Assembly: GCA_019695095.1 (NCBI GenBank)
Contig: JAIBAQ010000039.1
Span: 1-39,519, forward strand
Length of the DNA: 39,519 bases
Source: Candidatus Hydrogenedentota bacterium
Lineage (GTDB): Bacteria > Hydrogenedentota > Hydrogenedentia > Hydrogenedentales > SLHB01
Direction of reading: 5' to 3'
The notes below the pieces were generated by a model. It was given only the letters and a program-made list of their open reading frames with translations. It was not told the origin of the DNA and ran no database searches. A program made the position numbers and the translations under genes. Shown in pieces: positions 1 through 7,510 of this stretch; within the stretch, counting starts at the first letter, position 1; every line of letters begins with the position of its first letter.

Positions 1-1
1 A

Positions 2-121
2 CCCTTGATGAAGACGGGAGGCTTTATCCCCAGCGTTGACCATCAAACGCCGCCGGGGGTGTCTCTGGGACAATACCGCGTCTATCTGCGCTTGCTCGAC
101 GAATACACGCGATTGGGGTAG
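2..121 (+). CDS. Uroporphyrinogen decarboxylase family protein, 3' end only
   Basis: Frame 2 is open from the left edge to a TAG at 119-121 and encodes 39 residues, including the stretch GGFIPSVDHQTPPG, followed by a short helix rich in Leu, Tyr and Arg. That stretch is typical of the last segment of uroporphyrinogen-decarboxylase-like proteins (URO-D / MtaA-type corrinoid methyltransferase family), where the final strand of the TIM barrel carries a conserved His near the active site. Only the C-terminus is present, so substrate and start cannot be judged. The stop lies 3 bp before a MITE-like repeat. A separate full-length member of the same family lies at 15648-16820, so the genome has paralogues. 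Confidence 0.72.
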   Translation, partial: PLMKTGGFIPSVDHQTPPGVSLGQYRVYLRLLDEYTRLG

Positions 122-124
122 TCG

Positions 125-285
125 CTACTGGAGTGACTCGTACTGATGGCATCTTATTTTGGGCGGAAAGCAGGGACAGACACGTCTCCGCTTCGCTGCG
201 CTTGTGTCAGTCCCTGTATTCCGCCGCTATTGACTCTTCCTTGGGTCAACCAATAGGTTGCCTTAATTACGATTCACTATTCTAG
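125..285 (-). mobile_element. MITE-like repeat, copy 1 (161 bp)
   Basis: The reverse complement of this stretch matches 32151-32313 along its whole length at roughly 85% by eye. Read on the minus strand it begins CTAGAATAGTGAATCG and ends at CTAC, so the ends resemble the CTAG-bounded inverted ends of copy 2. The centre holds a 22-bp-arm hairpin (162-225). It has no open reading frame. The size, inverted ends, hairpin centre and dispersed copies fit a non-autonomous element (MITE). CTAG at the ends would suit an IS5-like target, but no transposase is in the window. The edge coincides with the stop codon of the neighbouring acyltransferase gene. Confidence 0.7.
162..225. repeat. Hairpin repeat A (inside MITE copy 1)
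   Basis: Arms 162-183 and 204-225 are near-perfect reverse complements (ends GGCGG / CCGCC). The 20-nt loop contains AGCGCAGCGAAGCGGAGAC on the minus strand. The same loop and arms recur at 31407-31468, 31485-31548 and 32211-32274. Confidence 0.8.
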
Positions 286-1490
286 ATTCGGAGGAAGATC
301 TTCCGCCGATACATCCAATGCAGGATCAGCCAGTACACGAGCAGCACGGCGGCTCCAAGCAGGAACGGTTCGTACGCATCGCCGGCGATTTTGAATATGC
401 TTTCGCCGAGGTGGATCGTAAGGTTCTTGTGCACGAATTCGCCGAACAAGTGGGCGATGCAATAGGCGGCGATGGAATTAACGCCGATGATCATGAGCGG
501 GAACGACCACTTGCTCACGCGCGCCCAATCGATGACCGCGTAGAACGCCGCCATCAACAGGAAACACCAGCCGCCGCTGAAGAGCACCCAACTTGGCGTC
601 CAGATGCGCTTCACCACGGGGCAAATGCCCAATGCACCCAGCAGCCAGCCCGATGCAAGTCCGATAATGCCCGCGATTACCAGCCAACGGACCTTCTCTT
701 GGGGGGTCCGCGTGGTGTTCAGCACATTGCCTGCGAGCAGACCGAGGATCATCGTGGCCAAGGTGGGAATGAAGCTCAGCGTTGAATATCCGCCTCCGTT
801 GCTTGTGAATGGTTCTTCTCTCGGGAAGAGATTCATGAACCACGTATCGAAGGCCCATGCGAAGTTCGTGTTCTTGTTCCAGTGCGCGGCAAAGCCAGCC
901 AGATTCTGAGGCCAATCCGCGGTCACTTTTGAGGCCGCCCAATTGAACTCGGGGCCGGGCAGCGGATACAGCGCAAACGCCGCCCAGTATCCCACCAAGA
1001 TGGCGACGAGCGCGGACCATTGGGCGCGCGGCGAACACCAACCGAGAAGGAAGAGAAATCCGTAACCAAGACCAATTTGAGACAAGGTATCTTCAAAGGT
1101 CCAGCGGGTCATATCGGCATGGGTTGAGCGCAGAAACACGCCAAGCAGCACCAGAAGCAAGGCGCGCCAAAAAGCGTGCAGCGACATTCGTTGTTTGGAC
1201 TGTCCCTTTGCGAGGCGCGCGGCCATCGAGAAGGGCAGCGCCACGCCGACGATGAACGAGAACGACGGTTGTATCAGATCGTGCAACGAACATCCCACCC
1301 ATTCGACGTGAGATTGGTGATGACCGAGGAATTGCCACAACTTGCTGGCGGGGCGTGCGGCAGCCACGGCGCTCAAGTGCAAAACTTCCGCCATCATCAG
1401 GAACATGACGAAACCTCGATAGGCGTCGAGCGAATGCAGCCGTTGCACGATGGACATCGAGGGGGTGGTGGAATTGACATCGCTGCTCAT
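282..1490 (-). CDS. Membrane acyltransferase, DUF5009 / heparan-alpha-glucosaminide N-acetyltransferase-like
   Basis: A 402-residue polytopic membrane protein. Near the N-terminus it has the family signature [13 protein letters not shown], then a [19 protein letters not shown] segment, followed by about ten hydrophobic helices and a typical short basic tail (YRRKIFLRI). Relatives are the bacterial DUF5009 proteins and the HGSNAT family, which move acyl groups across a membrane onto sugars. The bacterial substrate is generally unknown and is not visible here. The start is supported by GAGGAAG about 8 nt upstream of ATG. The stop codon TAG is formed at the very edge of a MITE-like repeat (125-285), but the protein has family length and a normal C-terminus, so it looks intact. 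It is followed on the same strand's upstream side by a small membrane protein gene. Confidence 0.85.
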   Translation of the reverse strand: MSSDVNSTTPSMSIVQRLHSLDAYRGFVMFLMMAEVLHLSAVAAARPASKLWQFLGHHQSHVEWVGCSLHDLIQPSFSFIVGVALPFSMAARLAKGQSKQRMSLHAFWRALLLVLLGVFLRSTHADMTRWTFEDTLSQIGLGYGFLFLLGWCSPRAQWSALVAILVGYWAAFALYPLPGPEFNWAASKVTADWPQNLAGFAAHWNKNTNFAWAFDTWFMNLFPREEPFTSNGGGYSTLSFIPTLATMILGLLAGNVLNTTRTPQEKVRWLVIAGIIGLASGWLLGALGICPVVKRIWTPSWVLFSGGWCFLLMAAFYAVIDWARVSKWSFPLMIIGVNSIAAYCIAHLFGEFVHKNLTIHLGESIFKIAGDAYEPFLLGAAVLLVYWLILHWMYRRKIFLRI

Positions 1491-1589
1491 AAAGGTACTT
1501 CCTCAAACGATTGACGTATCGCACTAGCATAAAGACGCAGCCGAGCAATATCCAGAAGAGGCTATGCACCCCCAGGAAACGTGCAGCCG

Positions 1590-1943
1590 TCAGGAATCAT
1601 CGGAGTCTGTATCGAGATGGAATCGATGAATGATGCGATGGAAAGGGGGCGCGACAAGGACTGCAGCCGAGGTCAGGAAGACAATCCCGCTGAAAAGGGC
1701 ATACGCCGAGGCGAACAGCTTGCTCAAGTTGGTCGGCATGGGGCTAACGGGGCCCATCCCCGTCAGAATCATGGATGCATTGAGCAGGGAATCCACCCAT
1801 CCGAGATTGGCGAGATAATGGTACCCGATTACGCCCAACCCCAACGAAACTCCGAGCAGTAACCCCGCAAGGGCCGTGAATCGTAGTTGTCGCAGCAAGA
1901 AGTGCTTGCGAGAAAGGAGGGCATCGTCACGTTGCTCGAACAT
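1590..1943 (-). CDS. Small two-helix membrane protein with a channel-like pore loop
   Basis: A 117-residue protein. I chose the ATG at 1943 because AGGAGG lies 8 nt upstream; the open frame continues upstream to 2048 but without a better ribosome site. A basic N-terminal stretch precedes hydrophobic helix 1 (about residues 20-40), a loop with ILTGMGPVSP (about residues 55-65) and hydrophobic helix 2 (about residues 75-95), and the tail is His-rich. The helix-loop-helix layout with a Gly-containing loop resembles the pore module of two-helix ion channels, but the loop reads GMG rather than the potassium filter GYG or GFG, so I do not call it a potassium channel. It lies 99 bp upstream of the acyltransferase gene on the same strand and could be co-transcribed. 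Confidence 0.6.
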   Translation of the reverse strand: MFEQRDDALLSRKHFLLRQLRFTALAGLLLGVSLGLGVIGYHYLANLGWVDSLLNASMILTGMGPVSPMPTNLSKLFASAYALFSGIVFLTSAAVLVAPPFHRIIHRFHLDTDSDDS

Positions 1944-2255
1944 GGAAGGTACCTCCTGATCCGTAATGCGGCGACGGCCATTGACTACCTCGATACTATG
2001 AATGAGGGTGGCAAAGCTGCAAGTTTGCCCAGCTTTTGAAGGGAGCATTCTGTACTATCGATGTGAGTATCCGGGTCTTTGAATGGCAGCGTTTACTCAA
2101 AGTAGACTAGTATCAGTTTGTCGTCCCAATGGACTCTGGGGATTTGGGGCGGTGTGTCGACGGGGGAATCCACTATTCCAATTGGACTGCGGCGACCGTA
2201 GAAGCGGGGAATTCATATCCTCGGGATGGAAACCGGCCGCAGAGTAGGGGGAATC

Positions 2256-3830
2256 ATGTACCGCAAGCTATCCGGAGTGTTTCGTGTCTGCGCGCTCGTC
2301 GGCGTGACCTGTCTGCTTTTGACGGATCTTGCCCGGGCGGACCTGCAAAACGTGCAGGTTGGCGGGGAATTGCGCATGCGCTACCGCTATTACCGGAACG
2401 TGTTCGAGCAGGACTTCAGCAGAACCGTCCGCGTGCCTGGCGATTTTCTTTTCAAGCGGCCCATCGGCGCGTCAGACGTCTTTTCTATTTTTGACTGGGA
2501 TGCAGAAGGTCCCGATTGGCATTTTGCGGAGAGCGCGATTCTGCTTAACGTTCGCGCGGACCTCACGGACAATGTGTCCGGATACATCGAGCTATACGAC
2601 TACAACGTTTGGGGCGAGGACTTCCGTTCGGACTACATTACCGGCGCGGATTTCCGGGCTTCCACAAGCGAAGACGTCGAGATTAATCAGTCCTATATAC
2701 AGCTTGATTCCGTGTGCGATTTGCCGCTTCGGGTTCGGATTGGCCGTCAAGCCCTCGTGATGGGTAAAGGTTGGCTCGTAAACGAAATGCTTACGCCAAC
2801 GCAGCGCCTTTCATTCGACGCAGTCCGCGCCACGTATGACACGGAGGACTTTTCCGTGGATGCTTTCTGGGCCAAGCCCTTTGAGGGTGGCGTGGGTGAG
2901 CAAGACGGCGATGTCGATTTTTACGGTGTCTACGCAACATACAAGGCGTTGAAGCCCGTGGACATTTCGGCCTATTGGTATTTCCTGCGCGACGGGCGCA
3001 GCCGCAATGACACCGATTACGACGCGTTCAGCGAGTGGGTGGAAGATGCCATTGGCCGCGACAACTATGACCCGACCACGCTGCACACGGTGGGCATCCG
3101 TCTCAATGGGGCATTGGGCAACTGGGACTACGACTTGGAAGTCGCGTACCAGTTTGGCGAAGCCGACAGCCTTGGTTCGCGCTTTGTGCCCATCGGCATG
3201 ATGTACGGCGACGACGACGCGCGGTACGACAATATTGGCGCGGATCTGAGAACCGGCTACACCTTTGACGTGACGTGGAAGCCGCGCGTGTCCTTGATTG
3301 GCGCCTATTTCGAAGGGCAGGACAACCGCGACCTGAGTTTTGCGCAGTGGCTTAACCCGCTGTACCGGCCGGATGCCAGTGTATCGTTCAACCGGCTGTT
3401 CGCCGACTACAACTACCTGCCCGTGGTGAATGACAACGGTTGGTTGTCCAACTTTTACATGGTTGGCGGCGGCGTTGACCTGCATCCTTCGGAGCAGGTG
3501 TTGTTGCACCTGCAATTGGTCAAGGCGTGGATCGATGCGCCCTTCGACCAGCCGGCCTATTGGGAAGTCGGCGATTGGCGCATTCCCCTCGCGCCGAACT
3601 TCTCGTTCTGGACCAACGAAGGAAGTAACGACATCGGTTACGAAGCATCGTTCTACGTGAAGTACAACTACTCCGAAGACCTGTACTTCTTGTTGTACTA
3701 CAGCCACCTGTTCGCGGGTGACGGTCTTACGGATGGAGGTTACTTCCAGTTCAATGGGACTGCATTTAGTGGCGGCTCCGACGACCAGGATGCCGACTAT
3801 GTGTTCTTGATGTCGGTATTGAAGTTCTAG
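2256..3830 (+). CDS. Alginate-export-type outer-membrane beta-barrel protein
   Basis: A 524-residue protein with a signal peptide (basic MYRK..., hydrophobic core, cleavage probably near ARADLQ). The rest is rich in alternating aromatic and polar strands ending in a phenylalanine (LMSVLKF), as outer-membrane barrels do. It begins with GGELRMRYRYYRNVF and carries RIGRQALVMGKGWLVN and YWYFLRDGRSRND, characteristic of the alginate_exp (AlgE-like, PF13372) family, whose founding member exports alginate. Most homologues are porins of unknown substrate. The start at 2256 is preferred over ATG 2226 because AGGGGG lies just upstream and the signal peptide begins there. It stands alone, with a strong terminator directly downstream. 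Confidence 0.82.
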   Translation: MYRKLSGVFRVCALVGVTCLLLTDLARADLQNVQVGGELRMRYRYYRNVFEQDFSRTVRVPGDFLFKRPIGASDVFSIFDWDAEGPDWHFAESAILLNVRADLTDNVSGYIELYDYNVWGEDFRSDYITGADFRASTSEDVEINQSYIQLDSVCDLPLRVRIGRQALVMGKGWLVNEMLTPTQRLSFDAVRATYDTEDFSVDAFWAKPFEGGVGEQDGDVDFYGVYATYKALKPVDISAYWYFLRDGRSRNDTDYDAFSEWVEDAIGRDNYDPTTLHTVGIRLNGALGNWDYDLEVAYQFGEADSLGSRFVPIGMMYGDDDARYDNIGADLRTGYTFDVTWKPRVSLIGAYFEGQDNRDLSFAQWLNPLYRPDASVSFNRLFADYNYLPVVNDNGWLSNFYMVGGGVDLHPSEQVLLHLQLVKAWIDAPFDQPAYWEVGDWRIPLAPNFSFWTNEGSNDIGYEASFYVKYNYSEDLYFLLYYSHLFAGDGLTDGGYFQFNGTAFSGGSDDQDADYVFLMSVLKF

Positions 3831-3858
3831 ACCGTCAAATTATCAGTCAGTTTTGCCT

Positions 3859-3893
3859 ACAGCGCCTGCCCTCGCGGCGGGCGTTGTGCTTTT
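3859..3893 (+). terminator. Rho-independent terminator after the porin gene
   Basis: A 12-bp stem (3859-3870 with 3876-3887, two G-T wobbles) and a 5-nt loop are followed by GCTTTT, 29 bp after the porin stop codon. Confidence 0.7.
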
Positions 3894-3986
3894 CGCGGGA
3901 CGAAAGAGAACCGGCTGGTCCTCAAGTTAGATCACAGGCGCACGACGGTACGACACGGCTTGAATCTGAAGGGAAAATGGGGAAGA

Positions 3987-4072
3987 TGGTGCCGGAGAAG
4001 GGACTTGAACCCCCACGGGCTTGCGCCCACATGGTCCTGAACCATGCGTGTCTGCCATTTCACCACTCCGGC
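3987..4072 (-). tRNA. tRNA-Leu (anticodon CAG)
   Basis: On the minus strand the 7-bp acceptor GCCGGAG (4072-4066) pairs with CTCCGGC (3997-3991), followed by discriminator A and an encoded CCA (3989-3987). The anticodon stem CATGG/CCATG encloses TTCAGGA, giving anticodon CAG, which reads CUG leucine codons. A long variable arm (TGGGCGCAAGCCC region) and the T-loop GGTTCAAGTCC are present, as expected of a class II tRNA-Leu. It stands alone between the porin and an aldolase gene, with its own promoter upstream. Confidence 0.96.
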
Positions 4073-4101
4073 ACGAAGGTAGAAGCGGTAAAGCGGGGGA
4101 G

Positions 4102-4131
4102 ATCATAGCGCACGGCGGAGTCGCGGGTCAA
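4102..4131 (-). promoter_or_regulatory. Sigma-70-type promoter of tRNA-Leu
   Basis: On the minus strand TTGACC (4131-4126) and TATGAT (4107-4102) are separated by 18 bp. Transcription would start near 4095, about 23 nt before the mature tRNA 5' end. Confidence 0.65.
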
Positions 4132-4261
4132 ACGCGAGGCGACGATGGAAAGACTCGAGCAAAGGACGGCGGTCAAGAGCCGCGTGTACCGAAGCCTTAT
4201 GCGTGGCGTTCCGAGGTGGTAGAATCGTGCCGAACAACGAGGACCTACGAGGGAGTGTGCG

Positions 4262-5176
4262 ATGGAACCAGTAGATGATCTGCGCGGCATCATCACGGTG
4301 CTTAACACGCCGTTCACGTCGCATGACCGTATCGATACGGAGGGCTTGCGCAAGAATGTGTCGCGGGCTATTGACGCTGGCGTGGTGGGGTTCCTGGTAC
4401 CTGCGATGGCCTCCGAGGTGGGCAAGCTCAGTGAGACCGAGCGCGAGGAAATGGTGCGCGAGGTACTCGATGAATGCCGTGGGCGAGTGCCGGTAATTGG
4501 CGGGGCATCCGCGGCTGACGGAGTCGCGCGGGTCCGCGCGGCGAAGGCTCTCATTGACTTGGGGTGCGATGGAGTGCTTGTGAGCATTCCCTATGAGGAC
4601 GATGTCCAGTATACGCAAGCGGTGCGCGAGGTGGCCGATCTCCGGCCGCCCTTCTTGATGCTGCAGGATTGGGACGCTGCCGGCGGTGGAGTGCCGGTGC
4701 GGTTGATAGCCCGGCTGTTTGAGGAGATAGATTCGTTTCGTTGCCTGAAAGTGGAAGTTGTGCCCGCGGGCGTCAAGTATTCGGCGGCGCTTGAAGCGAC
4801 GGGCCGCCGCTTGCACGTGTCTGGCGGCTGGGCGGTAATGCAGATTATCGAAGCGCTCGATCGCGGCGTTCATGCATTCATGCCGACGGGGATGCACGCA
4901 CTCTACACGCGCATCTACGGTCTATATGCTAGCGGCCGGCGCGACGCTGCGCGCGCCCTGTTTAACCGTCTGCTGCCCGTGCTGGCCTTCTCCAACCAAC
5001 ATCTTGACATGTCGATCCACTTCTTCAAAAGGCTACTGCATAGGCAAGGCGTGTATGCCACCGATCGCGTGCGGCAGCCGATTATGCCGTTTGACGCCCA
5101 TCACGCGCGGATCGCGGACGAGCTTATCGAGTACGCGATTGCGTTGGAGGATGAAGCAGCGTCAGCTCCCCTTTAA
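4262..5176 (+). CDS. Dihydrodipicolinate synthase / N-acetylneuraminate lyase family aldolase
   Basis: A 304-residue TIM-barrel protein of the DapA family, whose members join or split pyruvate and an aldehyde through a lysine Schiff base. Visible landmarks are GIITVLNTPFT at the start, the VPVIGG strand, and the Schiff-base lysine at residue 163 in RCLKVE, matching K161 of E. coli DapA. The usual tyrosine motif YN(x)P(x)R around residues 131-137 is replaced by LMLQDWD, so this is unlikely to be the housekeeping lysine-pathway DapA. It is probably a catabolic aldolase or a divergent relative of unknown substrate. GAGGGAG precedes the ATG. Its 3' end overlaps the convergent SDR gene by 53 bp. 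Confidence 0.8.
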   Translation: MEPVDDLRGIITVLNTPFTSHDRIDTEGLRKNVSRAIDAGVVGFLVPAMASEVGKLSETEREEMVREVLDECRGRVPVIGGASAADGVARVRAAKALIDLGCDGVLVSIPYEDDVQYTQAVREVADLRPPFLMLQDWDAAGGGVPVRLIARLFEEIDSFRCLKVEVVPAGVKYSAALEATGRRLHVSGGWAVMQIIEALDRGVHAFMPTGMHALYTRIYGLYASGRRDAARALFNRLLPVLAFSNQHLDMSIHFFKRLLHRQGVYATDRVRQPIMPFDAHHARIADELIEYAIALEDEAASAPL

Positions 5177-5990
5177 GCCTTTCCGCGGAGAACCCAACTA
5201 GCGCGCGAACGGCAGCCGGGCACAGTCGGTTGAGGTAGTAGAGGAGCCTCGATTCAATCGTGACGGGGACAATCGCCTGGTTCCGATGTATGGCGCGGAC
5301 GATGGCCCGTGCCACGCGTTCAGGCCCGAAATTGCGCTTTGCGTACGTTTTTTCGACGCGGTCCCGTGCCCGTTCGTGTTCGACAACGCCGCGGATGCGC
5401 GTCGCTTGAAGTATGTTCGTTTTGACCACCCCCGGGCAGATGATCGAGACACCGATTCCATAGGGCTGAAGGTCCGCGCGCATGCTCAGTCCCAGGCCAA
5501 AAGAGCCAAACTTGCTTGTGACATACGCGGTGGTGAAAGGTGTGGCCACATAACCCAGCATGGAAGATACGTTGACGATATGGCCGCCATGACCATGCTC
5601 CGCCATCTTCGGCGCGAACAGGTGGCAGCCGTGGATTGTCCCCCAAAGGTTAATGCCAAGCAGCCACTTCCAGTCATCCATGGTCGTGGTGAGAATATCG
5701 CCGATGACCGCCACGCCCGCGTTATTCACGAGGATATCCACGCAAGGAACGAGTTCGTGGACGCGGTCCGCGAAGGCGCGCATCTGCTCGAAATCCGCAA
5801 CGTCTACGCGCTCGGCCAGCAGGCATTCGGAGATGGCGCTCAGTTCAGTGCGTAGTGCAGAGAGGCCCTCATCATTCACGTCGCAGATGATGATCCTCGC
5901 GCCCTCCTGCGCGAGGGCCAATGCCGTGGCGCGTCCGATGCCGCTTGCCGCACCGGTCACGAGCGCAACTTTGCCTCTTATTTCGCGCAT
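5124..5990 (-). CDS. Short-chain dehydrogenase/reductase (SDR)
   Basis: A 288-residue classical SDR: the nucleotide-binding TGAASGIG motif at residues 12-19, NNAG at 89-92, catalytic Ser at 142/143 in NVSSMLG, and Tyr156/Lys160 in AYVTSK. ICDVND at the end of strand 2 (an Asp) suggests NAD rather than NADP. The substrate cannot be told from sequence. A C-terminal extension beyond residue 250 contains a hydrophobic, basic stretch, as in membrane-associated SDRs. Its 3' end overlaps the convergent aldolase gene, and the upstream GH5 gene on the same strand ends 27 bp before its start, so both may share a transcript. Confidence 0.85.
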   Translation of the reverse strand: MREIRGKVALVTGAASGIGRATALALAQEGARIIICDVNDEGLSALRTELSAISECLLAERVDVADFEQMRAFADRVHELVPCVDILVNNAGVAVIGDILTTTMDDWKWLLGINLWGTIHGCHLFAPKMAEHGHGGHIVNVSSMLGYVATPFTTAYVTSKFGSFGLGLSMRADLQPYGIGVSIICPGVVKTNILQATRIRGVVEHERARDRVEKTYAKRNFGPERVARAIVRAIHRNQAIVPVTIESRLLYYLNRLCPAAVRALVGFSAERLKGELTLLHPPTQSRTR

Positions 5991-6017
5991 GAGTTCATCC
6001 CCGCACCAAGTGCGTTT

Positions 6018-7367
6018 TCAGCCCGGCTGGGACCATTCGATATGAATCGTCTGTTTCGTCCCCGCGCCACCCACATTGGGAATCGACAGATAGCGAGAGA
6101 TATTGTCGTACGAGATTGCCTGCCCATTTTGCCATACCTGTACCGATGCGAGGCCCATTGGGACGAAGATGACGGTCGGCGCGCTGGAATCGTTGGCGGT
6201 GTAGGTGAGGTCGAAGCTTTGTTCTCCAAGGCTCCACTCGGGGTCGTCTCCGGCAATGCGCTGGGGATACATGCGTACAATGATCTGCAACGTTGTGGTC
6301 TCGTCGCCATTGTCGTCAATAAGACCGTAGCCACCTTCATGCGCCACATCGTAGGACCAGTAGGCCCAACCGATCTGATAGTAATCGAAGAGTTCCAGCA
6401 GGTCATTGAGATAGTTGTAGTCGGAATCGGCGGTTCCGTGGATGCCGAACTCTCCAAAGAACAACGGCGTACCGAAGGCGCGTGCATCGTCCACGCGCAT
6501 TTTCACCGCGCGCTCCGTCCACAGCTTGGAGGTCTCCGGATAGCCCAATCCGAACTGGCTGAGCAATTCGTAATAGTGCGGCGCGTAGACGCTGCCTTCC
6601 TGCGGATTGAACGCAAGGTTGGTCTTCAGGCCGCCGGACGTAAGAATACGCGGCTCGAAGTACAGGGGCGTATCAAAGCCGTTTTCCGTGTGCATGTCCT
6701 GCACGTCCCGATAGAACCGCGACAGGGTGGTCTGCTCAAAATGGACATCATCCGCACCGTAGGGTTCGTTCATGATATCCAGTCCGATCACGTTGGGCAG
6801 GTCATCGACTCGATTGAGCAAATGTTCAACCATGTTCACGTATTTTGCTTTGAGGGCGTCACTGGCCCAGAAGTTGTTGAAGCACGCGATGACCGCAGGC
6901 TGCAGGTAGTTAAGATTCCACGGCTCTTGCGGGGTGAAGGGTTCTCCGTTGTCGTTGATGGCCCAGTCGGGAAACCCATCGCCGCCGTACCTGCCGCTAT
7001 ACAGGTCCTGGTGGAGGTCGACAATGACGTCGATGCCAAGCTCTTCAAGCCAACCGATACGCTCAACGGTCGCGTCCAGGTACTCCTCATCATAGACGCC
7101 TTCCTGGGGCTCGATGGCTTCCCAGAAGACGAGATAACGCACGACGTTGAAGCCCCAGTTGTTTAGCCGCGCAAAGTCGTCTTTGGTCTGCCAGGGCAAG
7201 AAGTCGGCGCTGTACTTCGAGTAGTTGGAAACGTTGACGCCGTGATAGATGACGATCCGGTTGTCGGCATCGCGCAGGTGTGGCGCGCGGAGAGGCTTTT
7301 CGCAGCCAAAGACGAGAATTGTGCAAACGGTGCACGTGAACGCAATACGGAACAGGCGGATCGTCAT
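6018..7367 (-). CDS. Glycoside hydrolase family 5, endoglycoceramidase-like, exported
   Basis: A 449-residue enzyme with an N-terminal signal sequence ending in VFGC (possible lipobox, weak). The GH5 barrel follows: GVNVSNYSKYS near the start, WEAIEPQEG, VDLHQD, the acid/base Glu201 in DIMNEPYG and the nucleophile Glu306 in FFGEFGIHG. Family GH5 enzymes cleave beta-linked glycans. The opening motif and a beta-rich tail after about residue 360 resemble endoglycoceramidase-type members with the GH5 C-terminal domain, which act on glycolipids, but the substrate is not proven by this. It is divergent from the alpha-mannosidase gene, with 143 bp between starts, so the two may be controlled together. 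Confidence 0.83.
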   Translation of the reverse strand: MTIRLFRIAFTCTVCTILVFGCEKPLRAPHLRDADNRIVIYHGVNVSNYSKYSADFLPWQTKDDFARLNNWGFNVVRYLVFWEAIEPQEGVYDEEYLDATVERIGWLEELGIDVIVDLHQDLYSGRYGGDGFPDWAINDNGEPFTPQEPWNLNYLQPAVIACFNNFWASDALKAKYVNMVEHLLNRVDDLPNVIGLDIMNEPYGADDVHFEQTTLSRFYRDVQDMHTENGFDTPLYFEPRILTSGGLKTNLAFNPQEGSVYAPHYYELLSQFGLGYPETSKLWTERAVKMRVDDARAFGTPLFFGEFGIHGTADSDYNYLNDLLELFDYYQIGWAYWSYDVAHEGGYGLIDDNGDETTTLQIIVRMYPQRIAGDDPEWSLGEQSFDLTYTANDSSAPTVIFVPMGLASVQVWQNGQAISYDNISRYLSIPNVGGAGTKQTIHIEWSQPG

Positions 7368-7451
7368 GGCGCGTTCCCCCCAGTGCGTTTAGGCTTTGGT
7401 AAAGTCTAGCATATCGGATCGTGCGAGAGTCACCAGTTGACCGCGAGCAAT

Positions 7452-7480
7452 TTGCGCCTGTTCAAGCTGAGAACTATGAT
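7452..7480 (+). promoter_or_regulatory. Candidate promoter of the alpha-mannosidase unit
   Basis: TTGCGC (7452-7457) and TATGAT (7475-7480) are spaced by 17 bp, ending 30 bp before the mannosidase ATG. Confidence 0.45.
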
Positions 7481-7510
7481 CCGCGCGGTTGAATTAACGA
7501 GAGGAGCACC

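Noticed and set aside
6042-7166. 374-codon plus-strand frame opposite the GH5 gene
   Set aside because: Antisense to a gene with intact catalytic residues; its sequence has no recognisable features.
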